From Undaria pinnatifida (lineage: Eukaryota; Sar; Phaeophyceae; Laminariales; Alariaceae): a stretch of 64,000 nt of DNA. Every line of letters starts with the position of its first letter. Position 1 is the first letter of the stretch. Positions 11,649 to 24,730 of this stretch are shown in pieces. Under the pieces are notes generated by a model. It saw only the letters and a list, made by a program, of their open reading frames with translations. It made no database searches and was not told where the DNA came from. A program made the position numbers and the translations under genes. The stretch is from positions 6,916,905 through 6,980,904 of the forward strand of contig JABAKD010000029.1 in the NCBI GenBank assembly GCA_012845835.1, written 5' to 3'.

Positions 11649-12683
11649 CAGTCGACCCCGCTTTAAAGACACACCGCGTTTTTTTTTTGGGAGTGTCTTT
11701 AACGCGGGGAAGTGTCTTTAGGATTCCGGGGCCACTAACTCACCGTCCCCTGGGCCAATGGAGGTGTAACATATGTCAAAATACGCGCATTTGAAGCAGG
11801 AACGCGACCACGAAACTGTGTTGCTTAAAAACTACAACAGTTAACACGTGATTTGAAAGGCCGCAACACTACTGCTGTATGTAGTACACTCCAATACTTT
11901 ACACATTTCGAATTTCCCTCCACCACCGAAACGCGGGAAGGAGTGCAGCACGCCCTATTGTAATGTGTACGGCAGTGCGCTGTTGTTGATGCAGGCTCTT
12001 GCTGTAATGTGTACGGCAGTGCGCTGGTGTTGTTGCAGGCTTTTCTTATTGTCAAGGCGTTATCCTCACGGTGAACATCATGCCCGAGATGTCGCGAACT
12101 CACCTGAGACACATCAGTTCGTTGGAACTAGCTCTGATACGATAACGCAAGTTACCTGCCACATAGGGACCAAACAAACCCAGTCGACCCCTTTGAAGGA
12201 AACTAGAAAACGGTCGGTAGCGCAGACCACAACATACAAAAAAATCGAGCAAATACACCAAAAAGAAGACACCGTTCCTCCCCAAAGGTCAACACGAGGC
12301 ACAAACACAAAACAAAAATACCAAAATTTAAGTCCACGAGAAAGGCAAACATCCCAAACTTTGACTGCCTGACACGAGTTGAGACTTTGACTGGCACGTG
12401 GGTTCGCCACATGGCTTCAAGCCGGCAGCTGACGACCCGCCAGCAGATGGGAGGAATCTCTCCATACCCACACGCGGTAGTGCGGGCTGCAGCAGACCGC
12501 TGTCGATGTTATACAGCAGTGTGCTGCCCCAGCAAAACAAATTGGGGGGGGAGCGCAAAGTGAAAATGGTACCCCCCCCTTATTATTGTACATCTTCTGC
12601 GGGGCACCATGTTCTGGGAGAAAAATGTGTCTTTATAGCGGGGAGTTTCCTTAAGAAGAGTGTCTTTAGAGCGGGGACGACTG
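11649..12683. mobile_element. TA-flanked TIR element (Tc1/mariner- or pogo-type, non-autonomous)
   Basis: The left end is CAGTCGACCCCGCTTTAAAG and the right end is the inverted CTTTAGAGCGGGGACGACTG, with 22 of 24 bases matching. The element is bounded on both sides by TA (11647-11648 and 12684-12685), the target duplication expected for Tc1/mariner-like elements. Second copies of the CTTTA..GCGGGG word lie just inside each end (about 11695-11715 and 12630-12645). The 1.03-kb interior has no recognisable transposase, so it probably moved with help from a full element elsewhere. Confidence 0.72.
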
Positions 12684-12685
12684 TA

Positions 12686-14995
12686 CTTACGTTCTTTTGC
12701 TTAGATAATTAGACTAGATACCTCTGGTAAGTTTTTTTTGGCTCCCCGCACAACAACACAACAAGCGTGTTTTTACCATCATAGTTTGTCACATCGCTAA
12801 ATTATAACAGTACACTTACTTGTGTCACCGAAGAAGGCTAAGACCGCACAAAGAGGAACAAGGAGGGGGGGGCAAAAGGGGGCCACTCGCACCCCGCGCC
12901 ACACCGTATAAGAAGGTCCCACAAGCCCCCCCCTGCCGTATCATTATAGGCACTATTTTCTCCCCCATCCCCTCCATCTACCGACGGTGTGTATTACGCG
13001 CCTTCACTTACTTGTTATGTATCGCAGGAAGATTCCAGCTATTATTATAAAAAATGAAAATACACTCCATCCAGCTGTGAGATCGAAGATTTCGTCGAAA
13101 CTCATCTTTGCAAGCTGTGTGTGATACTCCGATCGCGCGTATCACGGGTTGTGTGTCCTCATCAAGGATATAGGTCGGCGACTCCCCTTACAACTACAGT
13201 GTAGATATCAGGGTCAACAGGGTGATGTTAGCCAGTCTGTGCGCGGAAACTATAAACCAGTTTCTGAGGGGGACAAAATCTGACAGCTGTGGAGGGAAAT
13301 GCATCCGTTTATCAAGTGAATCCTGTAAGTCGAATAACCGGTGAGAGGAGGGCGGAGTTTTGAAGGACGTGGGGGCCTGGTTTTGATCAAAAGCGAGCGG
13401 GGTTAGAGGGGGGGGGGGGGGGGGGGGGGGACTGGGGGGCGGGGCGGACGGGCGGGCAATTTGTGCATGGAAGCTATAAATCCTTTCAAGGGGATGAATA
13501 TGACGGTTTTGGGGAAAATATATAGTCTATATATTATATTTCTTTTCCCTCGTCGACTCGAACCGAACTGTGCACATATATACTACTATTAAATAAGCAC
13601 AAGCACAATTTGAGTAGAAAAAACTACAGTAAGTAGTACTAATAATACTGCACCGGCATTGTTGATAGTATACCCCACACAAAATTAATGACGCTGAAGA
13701 GTCGACGGAACGCTCTGCTAATATATATTCATAGCAGTAGTGTTCCCCACTTTTTTTTTACTGGAGTGTCTAGAGAACGGGGGGAAAAAAAACGTGTCAC
13801 ACGAATAGTTAATCACGTGTCCAATTGTTCTTGTCCGTCAGACTCCACATCTCCGTGTATTGTTACAGTCAGTACCCCCAGCAGCCCAAAACCCACGCAG
13901 AGATGATACAAGTACCCCCACTGGCTGCGATGGGTTTGTGCGGTGTCCGTTCGCCTGCCTCCAATACACACGACGGTTTTTGCTCGCTCGTGGCGTAAGC
14001 TTGTTAGCCTGGTACCCGGGCTAGGGTACCATAAGAGTCTCTTTTGGGTCCGTTTTTGCATTGGCTCGGGTTCACTCGCGCGAGTAACCCATTTTGTTCC
14101 TCTGCGGACTTAGGTTTTCTCGATGATGATAAAACTTGACCAAATCAATCCGCAATGGAATGATTATCTTCGAACGCTGCCCCAAAAAATCGCCTAGGCG
14201 CAAAGCATTCTTGTCCGTGAGGTACTGATTCATTCGTGCGAGCGGCTCCATTCCGGCACTGAAAATGGGGGGGCAGTCCCCTAAACCGTAGCCTTGTTAG
14301 TCTGGGCTAGGGTCGGCAACAGGGTCTAAGGGTTAGGATTGAGCGGGGTGGGTTGGATCGACGCCAACTTTTGATTTTTGACACAAAAGTTTCTCGCGCG
14401 TACGAGAAACGAACCGAAAAAATCCCAAACGATTTTACGTTAGTTGCTGCTTGCGGTAGATCCAGCTTTTATGTCCTGGTATGCTTCGAGTGCCACATTT
14501 ATCTGTAGCGAAGCCACCGGTTATTCCCTGCACACGAGATGTCGGTCCTTTGTGAGCTACAGACAGACGCGCATTATAGCATGAACTGGCCGCATATGGC
14601 AGCTGCGTGCCCACACACTGATAATAATATCTTACTACAACGGAAACCCACTGTTCTAGCAGGATGAACGACGACCCTAAAACGGGGGCAAAAAAGCACC
14701 CCCGCCTTATTGTTTAATCGCGCGTTAGACTCAAAAAGATTATTTTCTGTGGACTGGTCTTAACAGGTATCCAGACCCTCAACTGAACACAACAGTCGTA
14801 GCATCGGAGAACTCTCCTGAAAGGTGGCGATAGTTTCCTTTTTCGTGTTTGATTCCATCCTGTTGACAGTGGATCTCTGGACCTCCGTGATGCGATCAAT
14901 ATACCCACGACGTGTTATTCGTACCATTTTTCTATCAATATGCGGCACAGGATACCTTGGTACAAGACAAGGCATCATCGAATAAGAAAGCCCCA
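12686..14995. other. Interval with no recognised gene
   Basis: I find no exon with credible borders. It contains a 20-base G-run at about 13409-13430, a palindromic motif TTCACTCGCGCGAGTAA at 14070, and a diverged motif at 14229 followed by AGTCCCCTAAA. The latter is a diverged copy of the left-edge repeat family. Confidence 0.45.
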
Positions 14996-15001
14996 CTACT
15001 A

Positions 15002-15121
15002 TTGATGCTACTTGCCAGTAACCATCATGTCGTTACTTGATAACACTTAATAGTCATCTGGTATGATACATTGCGACTTGTTCGTACAACAGACAGTTAT
15101 AATAAGTCTGTTAGATGTCGT
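15002..15121 (+). repeat. Left terminal direct repeat of copia fossil 1
   Basis: Matches 18023-18140 in the same orientation, sharing words such as CTTGATAACACTT, AGTCATCTGGTAT and CATTGCGACTTGTTCGTACA. Confidence 0.75.
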
Positions 15122-18022
15122 TCTCCGGAGGAGGAAAGGCATCACCCCTGGAAGAGGAACAGGCATCATCTCCGGAGGAAGAACCATCACAAGATCCTGG
15201 AGACGCATCAGAGGTCGGGCCTGCTGAAGAACCAGTTGTACAACCTAGGGCGACGCGTGCATCAACGCGATCTAACCCCAACACGGACGATACCTACGAC
15301 AGCTCACCTACGCCTAGCCAACTGCTCTACCTGACAAGAGGAGAACCAAGGATAAAGGTTATGGACATGCGCGAGGATTCTGCCCACATCGATGGAGAAC
15401 CTTTTTCTGTCATACAAGGCCTTTGCCTACGCTACTTCCAGCCTGCATGACAAACGGTTCTCGGAGGAGGAAAAGCGGGTGCTTCAAATTCCTCGCACAT
15501 ACACTGATGGCATCAACTCACCAGAGCATAAAAAGTGGAAAATCGCCATCGACGAAGAGATGAACAGTCTCAAGGACCACGACGTCTACGACCTGGTTCC
15601 CATCACCAGTGTGCCGCACGACAACAAGATCATAGGATCACGCTTCGTATTCAAACAAAAAACGGACGGCAGGTTCAAGGATCGGCTTGTCGTTCAAGGA
15701 TACGCCCAAGAACCGGGTATTGACTACGGAAAGTCGTACGCACCGGTGTGCCGAATCGGCAGCATTCGCATGATCTTCGCAATCGCATGCGAACACTGAT
15801 GGCCAGTGTGGCAGTTGGACGTGCAAGCCGCCTTCCTGCAATCGAAAATCGAAGGCCGCAACGTGTATGCCAAGACGGCCCGGGGGCAAGAGGTCAAGGA
15901 CCTCAAGACTGGCGAACCTATGGTCTACAAGCTGACACGCAGCCTATACGGTTTGGCGCAGTCACCCGTTCTTTGGAATGATACCACTAACGCGGCGATG
16001 CTGACCGTCGGTTTAACGCCTACGCCATCTGACCCCTGCGTATACACGTATGAGGAAGATGACACCCCAGTCATCCTCTCTCTTTACGTGGATGACATAC
16101 TCATCACCGGCAATGATGAGAAAATTGTCAAACAGCTGAAGAAGGCTTTGACGAATCGGTTTGCAATGACCGATATGGGCGAAGTCAGTCTCATTTTTGG
16201 GATGAAAGTCACCCGAGACTACAAACAAGGGACGCTATCCATTTCTCAAGTGGACTACGTCAACAGCATCCTGGAGAGGTTTGGGATGAAGGACTGCAAC
16301 CCGGTGCACACGCCGGGATACGGGTCTGAAATTTCTAGCGAGCAACCGGAGAGCTCTTTGCTGGATACAACCGGGACGAAGCTATACCAGGCAATGGTTG
16401 AATCGATGCTCAACCTCACCCAATGCACGCGCTATGATATGAGCCACGCTGTAAACCAGCTTACACAAGCATGTAGCAAGCCAGCACGAGCACACATGAC
16501 TGCGTCCAAGCACGCACTCAAGGTACCTCAAGGGACACCCGGACTTGCCCATCACCTACAAGCGAGGACAGTTTCGGATGCAAGGATTCTCCGACGCCAG
16601 CTTTGCAAGCAACCCGGAATCTCGCAAATTGACGACATGATTCGTTTTTTTCGTGTGCGGAGGACCTGTAAGCTTCGGAGCGACGACGCAGTCGCTTACT
16701 GCACAATCCACTGTGGAGGCCGAACTGATGGCCATCAGCTACACCTCAAAAGAGGCGGTGTACCTGTCTAATTTTATGGCCGAACTGCACTTTGAGAACT
16801 TCAGCAACGTGCCGATCGGCAGTGACAACACCGGCGCACTAACGGTCGCTACCAATTCGACATACTCGTCCAGGACGAAGCACATCGCGCTCCGTTTCTT
16901 CTTCATCAGAGAACCCATCAAGGAAAGAAGAGTCACTCTCAAATTTGTGCCGACTGGCCGAATGCTGGCGGACTGTGCGACGAAACATCTCGCCAAAAAT
17001 CAGTTCAAGAGCATTCTTCAGCAAATAATCAAGGAATTTTCTGGATGATCGGAGAGAAGGTTTCCTAACTTTCTAAGAAGAAACACGACTCCACAACAGC
17101 AGCTCATCCTGCTTCACAACACCAGCTCGTCAACTCCACGAGGCACAAAGGATTCTACCGTACGTATCCAACTTCAAGACAAAGTAAAGCCTTAAGTCCC
17201 AAGCGACGGACAACAGACCAAGCACATCTAACAACGTCTACACCAACAACGTCTACACCAACAAGGTCAAGCCACTGGAAGTGTGAAATGCGTTTATCTC
17301 TTCACCAAAGCTGTACATAGAGTGTCGCATGTTCTCTTTGTACGGGGCGAGCAGAGACAACGACCGGTGTTGTGCATGGTTTAGATAATGCGAGGTATCG
17401 CGATCAATGCCAAATAAGAGTACAAGTGAAATAGATATTTCGACTGCATAGTTGAATCTTACATTTGACTACGCCATCTCCGGTACTTCAGGATATATAC
17501 GGCCGGAAAAACGCGCCACCTGAACAAGTAGTACACACGGAAGGTTAAGATACACGAGAGGTAATGTCTCTCTAGCATAAGTGGTATTATCCAGCTGTAA
17601 ATCGTTGGCGGTGCCCCTTTGTTCCTTTGTTTGAGGGCGGCAGAAACACTGGTAGGCTGTTCACTCCTATGATTGTTGCGGAATGATGAACATATTCACT
17701 GTATAAGACTACCTCAAACATCTTCTATTCCTTGGTTGATTAACCGACCGGAATATAGTTCACGTCTGATGATTCTAGTATTGTCAGCTAGTAAGTTAAC
17801 TTGCATAAATATGCAGAAGCACGTATAGTGTCAGAGCAGGATTTTTCGTTTCCGCTAATTTTGTGTTCACCCCCGGGGTATTTTAGCAAGATGAGTTTGC
17901 TCTACGCGAAACATTTTTCACAACATTTATCATTGTTGATGCTGCATGTATTTCTGTTATGGAGTTTTTTCAGCATGTAACGCAGAGTGAGAAAGTGTTA
18001 ACTTAACGGGAGGAAGTATTAG

Positions 18023-18140
18023 AGATGCTGCTTATCAGTAACCATCACGTCGCTACTTGATAACACTTGAGAGTCATCTGGTATACATTGCGACTTGTTC
18101 GTACAACAGGCAGTTATAATAATTATGTTAAATTATGTCG
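18023..18140 (+). repeat. Right terminal direct repeat of copia fossil 1
   Basis: Direct copy of 15002-15121, within a probable LTR starting at about 17996 (TGTTAACTTAACGGGAGGAA). The outer end of the LTR could not be fixed. Confidence 0.72.
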
Positions 18141-18835
18141 TTTATCGATGCGGTATTTAGCATGCAGAAGTCTCAGCAGTAAAAACTTGGATATATAATG
18201 CACAGCAGCCTAATGGTTAGTCATATCCAAAAGCTGGCGCATGTAGTACGCACGAACAATGCGGTGTCATCAAATAAATACGGCGGAACAACGTACCTGG
18301 TAGCAACATTCATGGAATATGATTCTAGGTTGACTGTCGGGACGTTGACGTAGCTATGCTCCCAGAAGCAAACCTCAGGGAACGTTGCCATAGGTACGGT
18401 AGACCACGAGCAAGCCCCTGGAAACGACGCTGTAGGTAGATCAGACAACTACCCGTAGAGTACATCTGTCCGTAGATTAAGGCGTTGTGCCGTCTCGATC
18501 AGGTGATGATCAGGCCCACCTCGATCACTCCTCTTTGCCTACCATCAGCTCTCATCTGCTGAGCAACTAAATCATCAATCAACATATCGGCCCGGGGTCG
18601 CCAACCCTCTTCTCTTCTTTGAAGCTCTCCAACAGGCACACTTACCTGTGAGCCTGCGTTAGCCTCTACAATTATATAGGCTGTGTTTTGATCGGGTCAT
18701 CCGCAAGCGAGCCTACGTAAGCGTATACCGGCTGACACACGCTGACGCACCGCCAGCTAAAGTTCAATAATACCCACAGGCTTGAGATTTTCAACAAAAC
18801 GGTGAATTCGGGAACCATTATAAATATATAAATTA
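18141..18835. other. Interval with no recognised gene
   Basis: I see no exon, RNA gene or repeat that can be supported between the copia fossil and the microsatellite. Confidence 0.4.
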
Positions 18836-19438
<603 letters not shown>

Positions 19439-19570
19439 TTTGCCATCTGACAATGTAGCGTGAGTGTAAAAAACAGAAACATGATGAAAGAACGCAACAT
19501 CCAGAGGAAAGCGTGAAACGACGCTTCCAACAACGAAACACTATGAATACTAGATGTACCTCCCTGTTCT

Positions 19571-20035
19571 CCTGGCCCTGCCCCCTCCAGCCGCAAGGGT
19601 CAACTCCTCCCCCCTATACACTTCCGAAAAAGCATCGAACGACAACCCGTTATCCATATAAATGGCTGGTTTGTAACTGCTGCGCGTATGTTTCAACGCG
19701 CAGAAGACCGTGCGGTATTGCTGCCTAATAATGCTATTGGGGTCATGGCAAGGAAAGAGTCCCCGCCGTCTTGCTCTCTCTGTGACCCTTCCCTCTTCAC
19801 CCCCTCCCCAAAAACTACTACGTCTCCCACCCCTAACCTTGCCACTTCCAACCGCAAGGAAGGGCCAAGTCCTCCCCCCCAAACACTTCCAAAGAGGCAT
19901 CGAACGATAACCCGCTGCATCGTGCATGGTTCAACGCGCAGAAGACTGTACGGTATTGCTGTTTAATACTGCTATCGGTCGTCGTGTCACGGGAAGAGTC
20001 CCGGCCGACTTGCTCTCTCTTGTGACCGTAAAACA
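19571..20035 (+). repeat. Tandem duplication (2 units of about 240 bp)
   Basis: The block at 19571-19790 recurs at 19843-20035. Shared words include CAACGCGCAGAAGAC, GGTATTGCTG and GACTTGCTCTCTC-like sequence, and both units carry CTTCC..A..GCATCGAACGA. The units have diverged by several percent. No coding function is seen. Confidence 0.7.
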
Positions 20036-20461
20036 TATTCTGATTGTGGTGCAGAACGCGCACAATTTCTCAAATAAGAAATCCAAGCCTGCGCAAGCAT
20101 TTTCAAATATGATATCCGGTCTGAGCATGCATATTTCAAATAAGAAACTCAGCCTGGGAAAAAAAATCCTATTTCTTAATAGTAGGTGCGCCCATGTACT
20201 ACTGCTGCTGTGGCTGGTACAACATACACTTCAAAGTACTGCACAATACACCGAGTCCGAACAGCGATCGGTGAGCATCGCGGCGGGGAAGACTTCGATC
20301 GGAAGGCAGTTAAACCCTCATTGCAATTTCCTCAACAAAGAAGAAACATTTTCCCACCCATTAGGACAAAGGCTGCGGTGAGGGGTCCCTAGCACACCTC
20401 ACATCAAGGCGACGGCCGGAGGCATGTTAATACCCCCAACTTTCGCTACCCAGGGGCTGAG

Positions 20462-20577
20462 CCATCACAGCCATCATAGCCATCACAGCCATCATAGCCA
20501 TCATATCCATCATATCCATCATGGCCATCATAGCCATCAAAGCCATCATAGCCATCATAGCCATCATAGCCATCATA
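20462..20577 (+). repeat. 9-bp minisatellite (CATCATAGC)n
   Basis: About 13 units of a 9-bp repeat, CATCATAGC with CATCACAGC and CATCATATC variants. The His/Ser reading frame across it has no flanking support as an exon. Confidence 0.9.
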
Positions 20578-20747
20578 TTCGCACGCGAGTAGCTCTGTAC
20601 GTATATAGCTCACTGACAAGAACAAGTTAGAAGTCGGTTCGTTTGGCACAGCGTAGCCAACAACCATCCGTTTGGGGATTCATACATATCGAAAAATGAA
20701 ATCTGCACTTACTTGGAAAGAAACCCTATGACCGCATGGAACAGGGG

Positions 20748-20830
20748 GGTCACTCGCGCGAGTTCGCGCGAGTGACCCCGAGCCAAGATGAAAAAAAAGG
20801 TCCCTTATGAAGGGACGTAACCGCCCTATA
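20748..20830 (+). repeat. Palindromic CGCGCGAG repeat family copy
   Basis: A nested palindrome (TCACTCGCGCGAG then TTCGCGCGAGTGACCCCGAG) is followed by GCCA, an A-run and GTCCCTTA. The same order is seen at 319-370 and, more diverged, at 14229-14290. It is likely the end of an old dispersed repeat. Confidence 0.55.
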
Positions 20831-21403
20831 GTACATATCGTACCATTCATTGGTCCTCAGTCAGCGGTCACTTCGAGGTACCAAGCACAGAGAGAGGTCT
20901 CTCGACGAAGTCACGGCTCTGTGCCTCGCCCACAATCGGGGTTAAAAAAAAAAAAAAAGGGTGTCGGAGCTGATCAAACGAAAGCCCATATTGCTGATGG
21001 CGCGGAGGGGCCGACCGCGAAATTAAAAAAAAAAAAAGTCACGCCACGGTAGTAGCGGTGCCCCGATTTTCGTCTGCAAGGCTCCCCCGTCTGTTGAGCT
21101 CTATAGTGATAATAGCAGTAATAAGGTCGAAGTAGTATACCCCCCACACCTAAACGCCGATTTTGATTTTTTTAAATGATAGTATTAGTAGTACAACCCG
21201 ATGACCAAAATCCCCCTCTTGTCTATAGTCTAGACGAGGTTATTTTATACAAAAACAAAAGAAACAGAAACAGAGAAAAAACAAAACGAAAATGCCGACT
21301 ATGATATCCCTGGTTAAGGCCCGATGGCCAATCGCCATGGTCTGGGTATAGAAATTGAAAGAAATATTTTAGCAATATAAAACAAAGAAAAGCAACGAAA
21401 AAA

Positions 21404-21512
21404 ATGCCGACTCTTATTATGATAGTTTTAAGGAGCCGGGGGCCCGTTGTTCAGAACAGACAATTTTGCCAAAAAGTGGTATACCTTCAGTATCTCTACA
21501 TTGTAGCACGCG
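21404..21512 (-). mobile_element. MITE fragment G (GCTACGATAG-TIR family)
   Basis: Only the portion next to one end is visible: TTAAGGAGCC..CCGTTGTTCAG, then TGCCAAAAAGTGGTATACCT and TCTACATTGTAGCACGCGTC. This matches the terminal parts of copies D and E. The other end is missing. Confidence 0.55.
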
Positions 21513-21598
21513 TCGAAAAAAGCAAAGGAGTACATACGGTCTCTTTGGCCTACACGAAAGGCCTACCGTACGTAGCCGTGGTATTTTCGTCTCCTTAC

Positions 21599-21650
21599 AC
21601 TCACGCTCTCACTCACTCACTCACTCACTCACTCACTCACTCACTCACTC
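21599..21650 (+). repeat. (ACTC)n microsatellite
   Basis: About 12 consecutive ACTC units. Confidence 0.9.
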
Positions 21651-22286
21651 AACAGCAAATACACTGGGGACGGGTCAACAACCAACAACTCCCAGCGAGT
21701 TTACATCCAAAACTCGCGTGTCACGACGGACGGCGCACAACCTCAAACTCCGACTGCTAACACCGCACATAAGGTTCACCAAAAATAACGGATTACACCA
21801 AACCCGAACCCCGCCCCACTATATTATTAAGAGAGTAGGATAACATCAGCCACCGACCTAATGTCTCTATTAGCATCGAGCATTAAATAGCATATCAGTA
21901 CGGTGGTTGGCCCCTTTTAACGACCCTTTCACGAGTAAAGTCGGTATATAAGGGACCTCAAACTTCTCCACACCGTTCTTCCCCTTTTTGAGGGACCTCA
22001 CAGCGTAAATTGGGCGAAACGCTCAACAAGGGACCCGAAAAAAAAGTCCTTCATAAAAGGGGCCACCACACAGGAGGTCTCACGCGTGAAAAGCGCCATA
22101 AATACCCCGCTAGAAACGCCAAACTTGTTACGGGACGTCGGCTCGGTTCATGTGGGGAACCCCGCTACCCCGCCGCCGCGTGGTCGCTAAGAAAAGAGTC
22201 ACCTACTGCTGAGACTGAAGCGATTACCAGGTATTCTTCTACAGCAGCTCAGTATTAGCAGAGTTGAACCACTACAATAGCACAAA

Positions 22287-22635
22287 GAAAGACGTGTGCT
22301 ACGATAGAAATGCGCACCACTTTTTTTTCTGAGGCTTCCTCGATTTGGGAGCGTAGGACATACCTCTCTAAGGCAAACCAAATGATGTATGTGGAGAATA
22401 ATCAACACTGCTACGTAGGGAACCCCGGACATGAAAAAATGCCATGATCAAGACGAAAAACACACGACCAAAGTCATGCTAAAGAATCACGCCAAAATTA
22501 ATGGGGTCACGCCAAAATTAATGGGGCGTATTTTCCGAGGATTTTGGGTTAAGGAGCGCCCCGTCATTCGGAAAACATGTCAGACGAAAAGTGTCACCTC
22601 ACCCTCACCTTTATCTTATCGTAGCACGCGTCCAT
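22287..22635 (-). mobile_element. MITE copy D (GCTACGATAG-TIR family)
   Basis: About 350 bp, opposite in orientation to copies A-C. The left end is GACGTGTGCTACGATAGAAA and the right end is CTTATCGTAGCACGCGTC. The interior at 22505-22600 (GGGGCGTATTTTCCGAGG, then GTTAAGGAGCG and CCGTCATTCGG) is the reverse complement of copy B. A short direct repeat (GGGGTCACGCCAAAATTAAT / CACGCCAAAATTAATGGGG) marks a small internal duplication. Confidence 0.75.
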
Positions 22636-22714
22636 CGTCGAAAGCGAGGGAGGAGAAAGTTGCTGCAGTGGAAAACGAGCGCAAAAAAAAAAACTATCCC
22701 GGAAAGTGAAGGAA

Positions 22715-22860
22715 TTCACTATTATGCTGTTATACTGTTATACTATTATACTATTATAGTATAACAGTATTATACTATTATAGTATGGGAGTATTAGAGT
22801 GTTATACTAGGGTAGTATTATAGTATTATAGCATGTTATAGCATTATAGTATATGCTACG
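22715..22860. repeat. AT-rich array of short inverted repeats
   Basis: Repeated TTATACTATTATAGTATAA-like words that are self-complementary and could form cruciforms. No gene is present. Confidence 0.7.
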
Positions 22861-22984
22861 GTTAAGGTGCAACCTTTTTCTTTCCCCCTGAGCCTCCTCA
22901 GCACACACCCAAAACCTGATTTTCACCGAAAAGTCGAACCCGACGAAAAAAAAAACAACGGCCTACATCGCAAAAAAATAAAAG

Positions 22985-23130
22985 TGTGACATTCCGACAA
23001 CTTTGGGTTAAGGTTAACGCCTTTGCAACTGGAAACCCGTTTTTTTTTACAAAACCACTTTAAATTAGTATAGAGAGGGGTTTGGGGGCCCCTTGAGAGC
23101 CCCAAAACCCCTCCCTACACTAATACCAAG
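22985..23130. repeat. Dispersed repeat R2, copy 1
   Basis: TTAACGCCTTTGCAACTGGA..CCCGTTTT, then a TAGAGAGGGG.TT.GGGGCC block, then an inverted echo (CCCAAAACCCCTCCCTACAC). The first two blocks recur at 29383-29445 and the last recurs near 37862 (CCCACACTAATCCCAAGT). The class is unknown. Confidence 0.45.
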
Positions 23131-23159
23131 TAATCTGGTCTCCATGTGGGGACTGCGGT

Positions 23160-23440
23160 GCTAAAAGGGTTAGGGGGCGCCCCGTCGTTCAAAAAATGAC
23201 GTGTGACCGAAAATTACACCTCACCCCAAACCCAATTTTGAGAAAAACTAAAAAAGTCGAACCCGACGAATAAACAAACCCACGGCCTACATGTGAGGGA
23301 TAAAAAACAGCCCTATCATCGCAAAAAAAAGTGTGATATTCCGACGGTCTTGGGGTTAGGAGCCCCCGTCCTCCAGAAAATGAAACGGCCAAGAAGCGGT
23401 ATACCTTAATACCTCTCATGGTTGTAGCATGCGCCAACAC
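23160..23440 (-). mobile_element. Diverged MITE copy H (GCTACGATAG-TIR family)
   Basis: Carries GGGCGCCCCGTCGTTC, then TTCCGACGGTCTTGGGGTTA, GGAGCCCC and a degenerate end CTCATGGTTGTAGCATGCGC. The order matches copies D and E but the ends are decayed, so it is an older insertion. Confidence 0.5.
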
Positions 23441-24730
23441 TAAGTACGCCGGCGCAGTGCTACTTTAGCACTGGTATGCCACTAGTGGAAGGTTTTCCTG
23501 CCCCTCGTCCAGACAAAGAGTACCACCAAATCCTGCTACGTACGGTGGGGGTGCCCCAATAAGGCAGTCTGAGTAAGGGCTAGTATGGAGGCATCCCTAT
23601 ATAAGGCGACCCAAATCGTTTGGCGCCACAGGGGAAATATTTTCACAGAAAAAAACCCGGAATGAATAAGGTGGCTTGCCCCAACCGGAAAGCCCTATTG
23701 CTCTCGCACATCACCGCCTTGATGGGGGATCTCTACTGCACTCGAATAGCGGGCAGCTTCTCAGTCCTCCCCGACACCGGGCCTGTGCACCAAAATAATC
23801 AAAGCGGAATATGATAACGCCCTCTCCACTAACCCAGCAACCACCGCAAGAGTGACAAAAAAAATCTCCAGGGCTAAACCCTACATTGCAATCCAACCAA
23901 GACGCCCAGTCCACAAAAGAACAAAAAAAAACACCCCCTCGAGAAAGCAAAGCTCTCGTGACGCGCAACAAACTTAGGGCTATACTTCCGAGTGCATCAC
24001 TCCAATAGCACCCGTTAGGTAAAATCTCTACTCCAAAAGCCACCACAAGCCATGCCCGAAACAACGGGGAGGGGGGGGGGGGGGAGGGGGTCGTCTACCC
24101 GCTGCTGGTGGAGGGCAATGCATCATTCACCACCAACCCTGCCACCCACCACTACCCATACCGGCCAAAAACAAGCAGGTCATCTCCAGCGAAAAAGTTA
24201 TCGCCACGCTCTGAAGATGACAGCACGCACCCCCGACCATCCACCGGCCTACTATTCATACCCCCCCGCGCAAGACCGCCGACTCGACTCCGAGCAGCGC
24301 TCTCCCTTGACACCAGAAAAAACGGGCTATGATATCACCTCAGCACCGCTCAACTGTACCCTCTATTCCACACGCCACACACGCAAAAAGCGAAAGAGGG
24401 ATGGCCCAGGCTCAGCAAAACGCTCTAATTTCACGCGCAACCACACGCCAAAGCAAGAAGGAGAGGAGTGGGGGCGTCGGTTTGGCGATTGTGGATGGCT
24501 ATCTCCCGCTACCAAGTATACTAAGAGACCGAGGTTTGACGCTCTTTGACCTCCCCTCAACACGAAGACCAGTACAATGAGGCCAAATTAGGTCTTGACG
24601 CTCCCCCAAAAGTTCCCGTCTCCTACAGATAGCATATTTCGCCCACCACCAATCCAAGCCAACCCAAGCCAAAAACCCACCCCACCGCAACCTAACTCGA
24701 CCGAACCCCGCCCAACCCTACCGCCCACCA
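23441..24730. other. Interval with no recognised gene; holds one copy of a local duplication
   Basis: No exon has credible borders. The block 24137-24307 resembles 24714-24850: both carry GCCCACCACTACCC-like sequence, then ATCTCCAGCGAA and a GATGACA word. The second copy overlaps the 3' end of the sulfatase-like gene. A G-run lies at 24068-24080. Confidence 0.45.
24137..24307 (+). repeat. Local duplication, copy 1
   Basis: Diverged copy of 24714-24850. Both have CCACCCACCACTACCC-like sequence, a purine-rich spacer, TCTCCAGCGAA and a GATGACA word. Confidence 0.5.

Larger units (their letters stand above)
14996..18140 (+). mobile_element. Ty1/copia retrotransposon fossil 1
   Basis: Copia-family pol remains on the plus strand. 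Recognisable parts in order are: a short acidic linker of the kind found after integrase (about 15115-15450), reverse transcriptase (about 15480-16500, with the YVDDILITG core) and RNase H (about 16650-17048, with the TVEAELMAISYTSKEA and SDNTGAL blocks). Direct repeats of about 120 bp at 15002-15121 and 18023-18140 look like LTR portions. The right repeat region probably begins with TGTTAAC at 17996, after a purine-rich tract. The element is broken, with several breaks. The flanking repeats differ at roughly one base in ten, so it is not recent. Gag and most of integrase are not recognisable. Confidence 0.85.

Noticed and set aside
24052-24549. 165-codon plus-strand frame near the sulfatase 3' end
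   Set aside because: Composition is low-complexity Pro/Thr/Arg, the region is a local duplication, and no splice or domain support was found.
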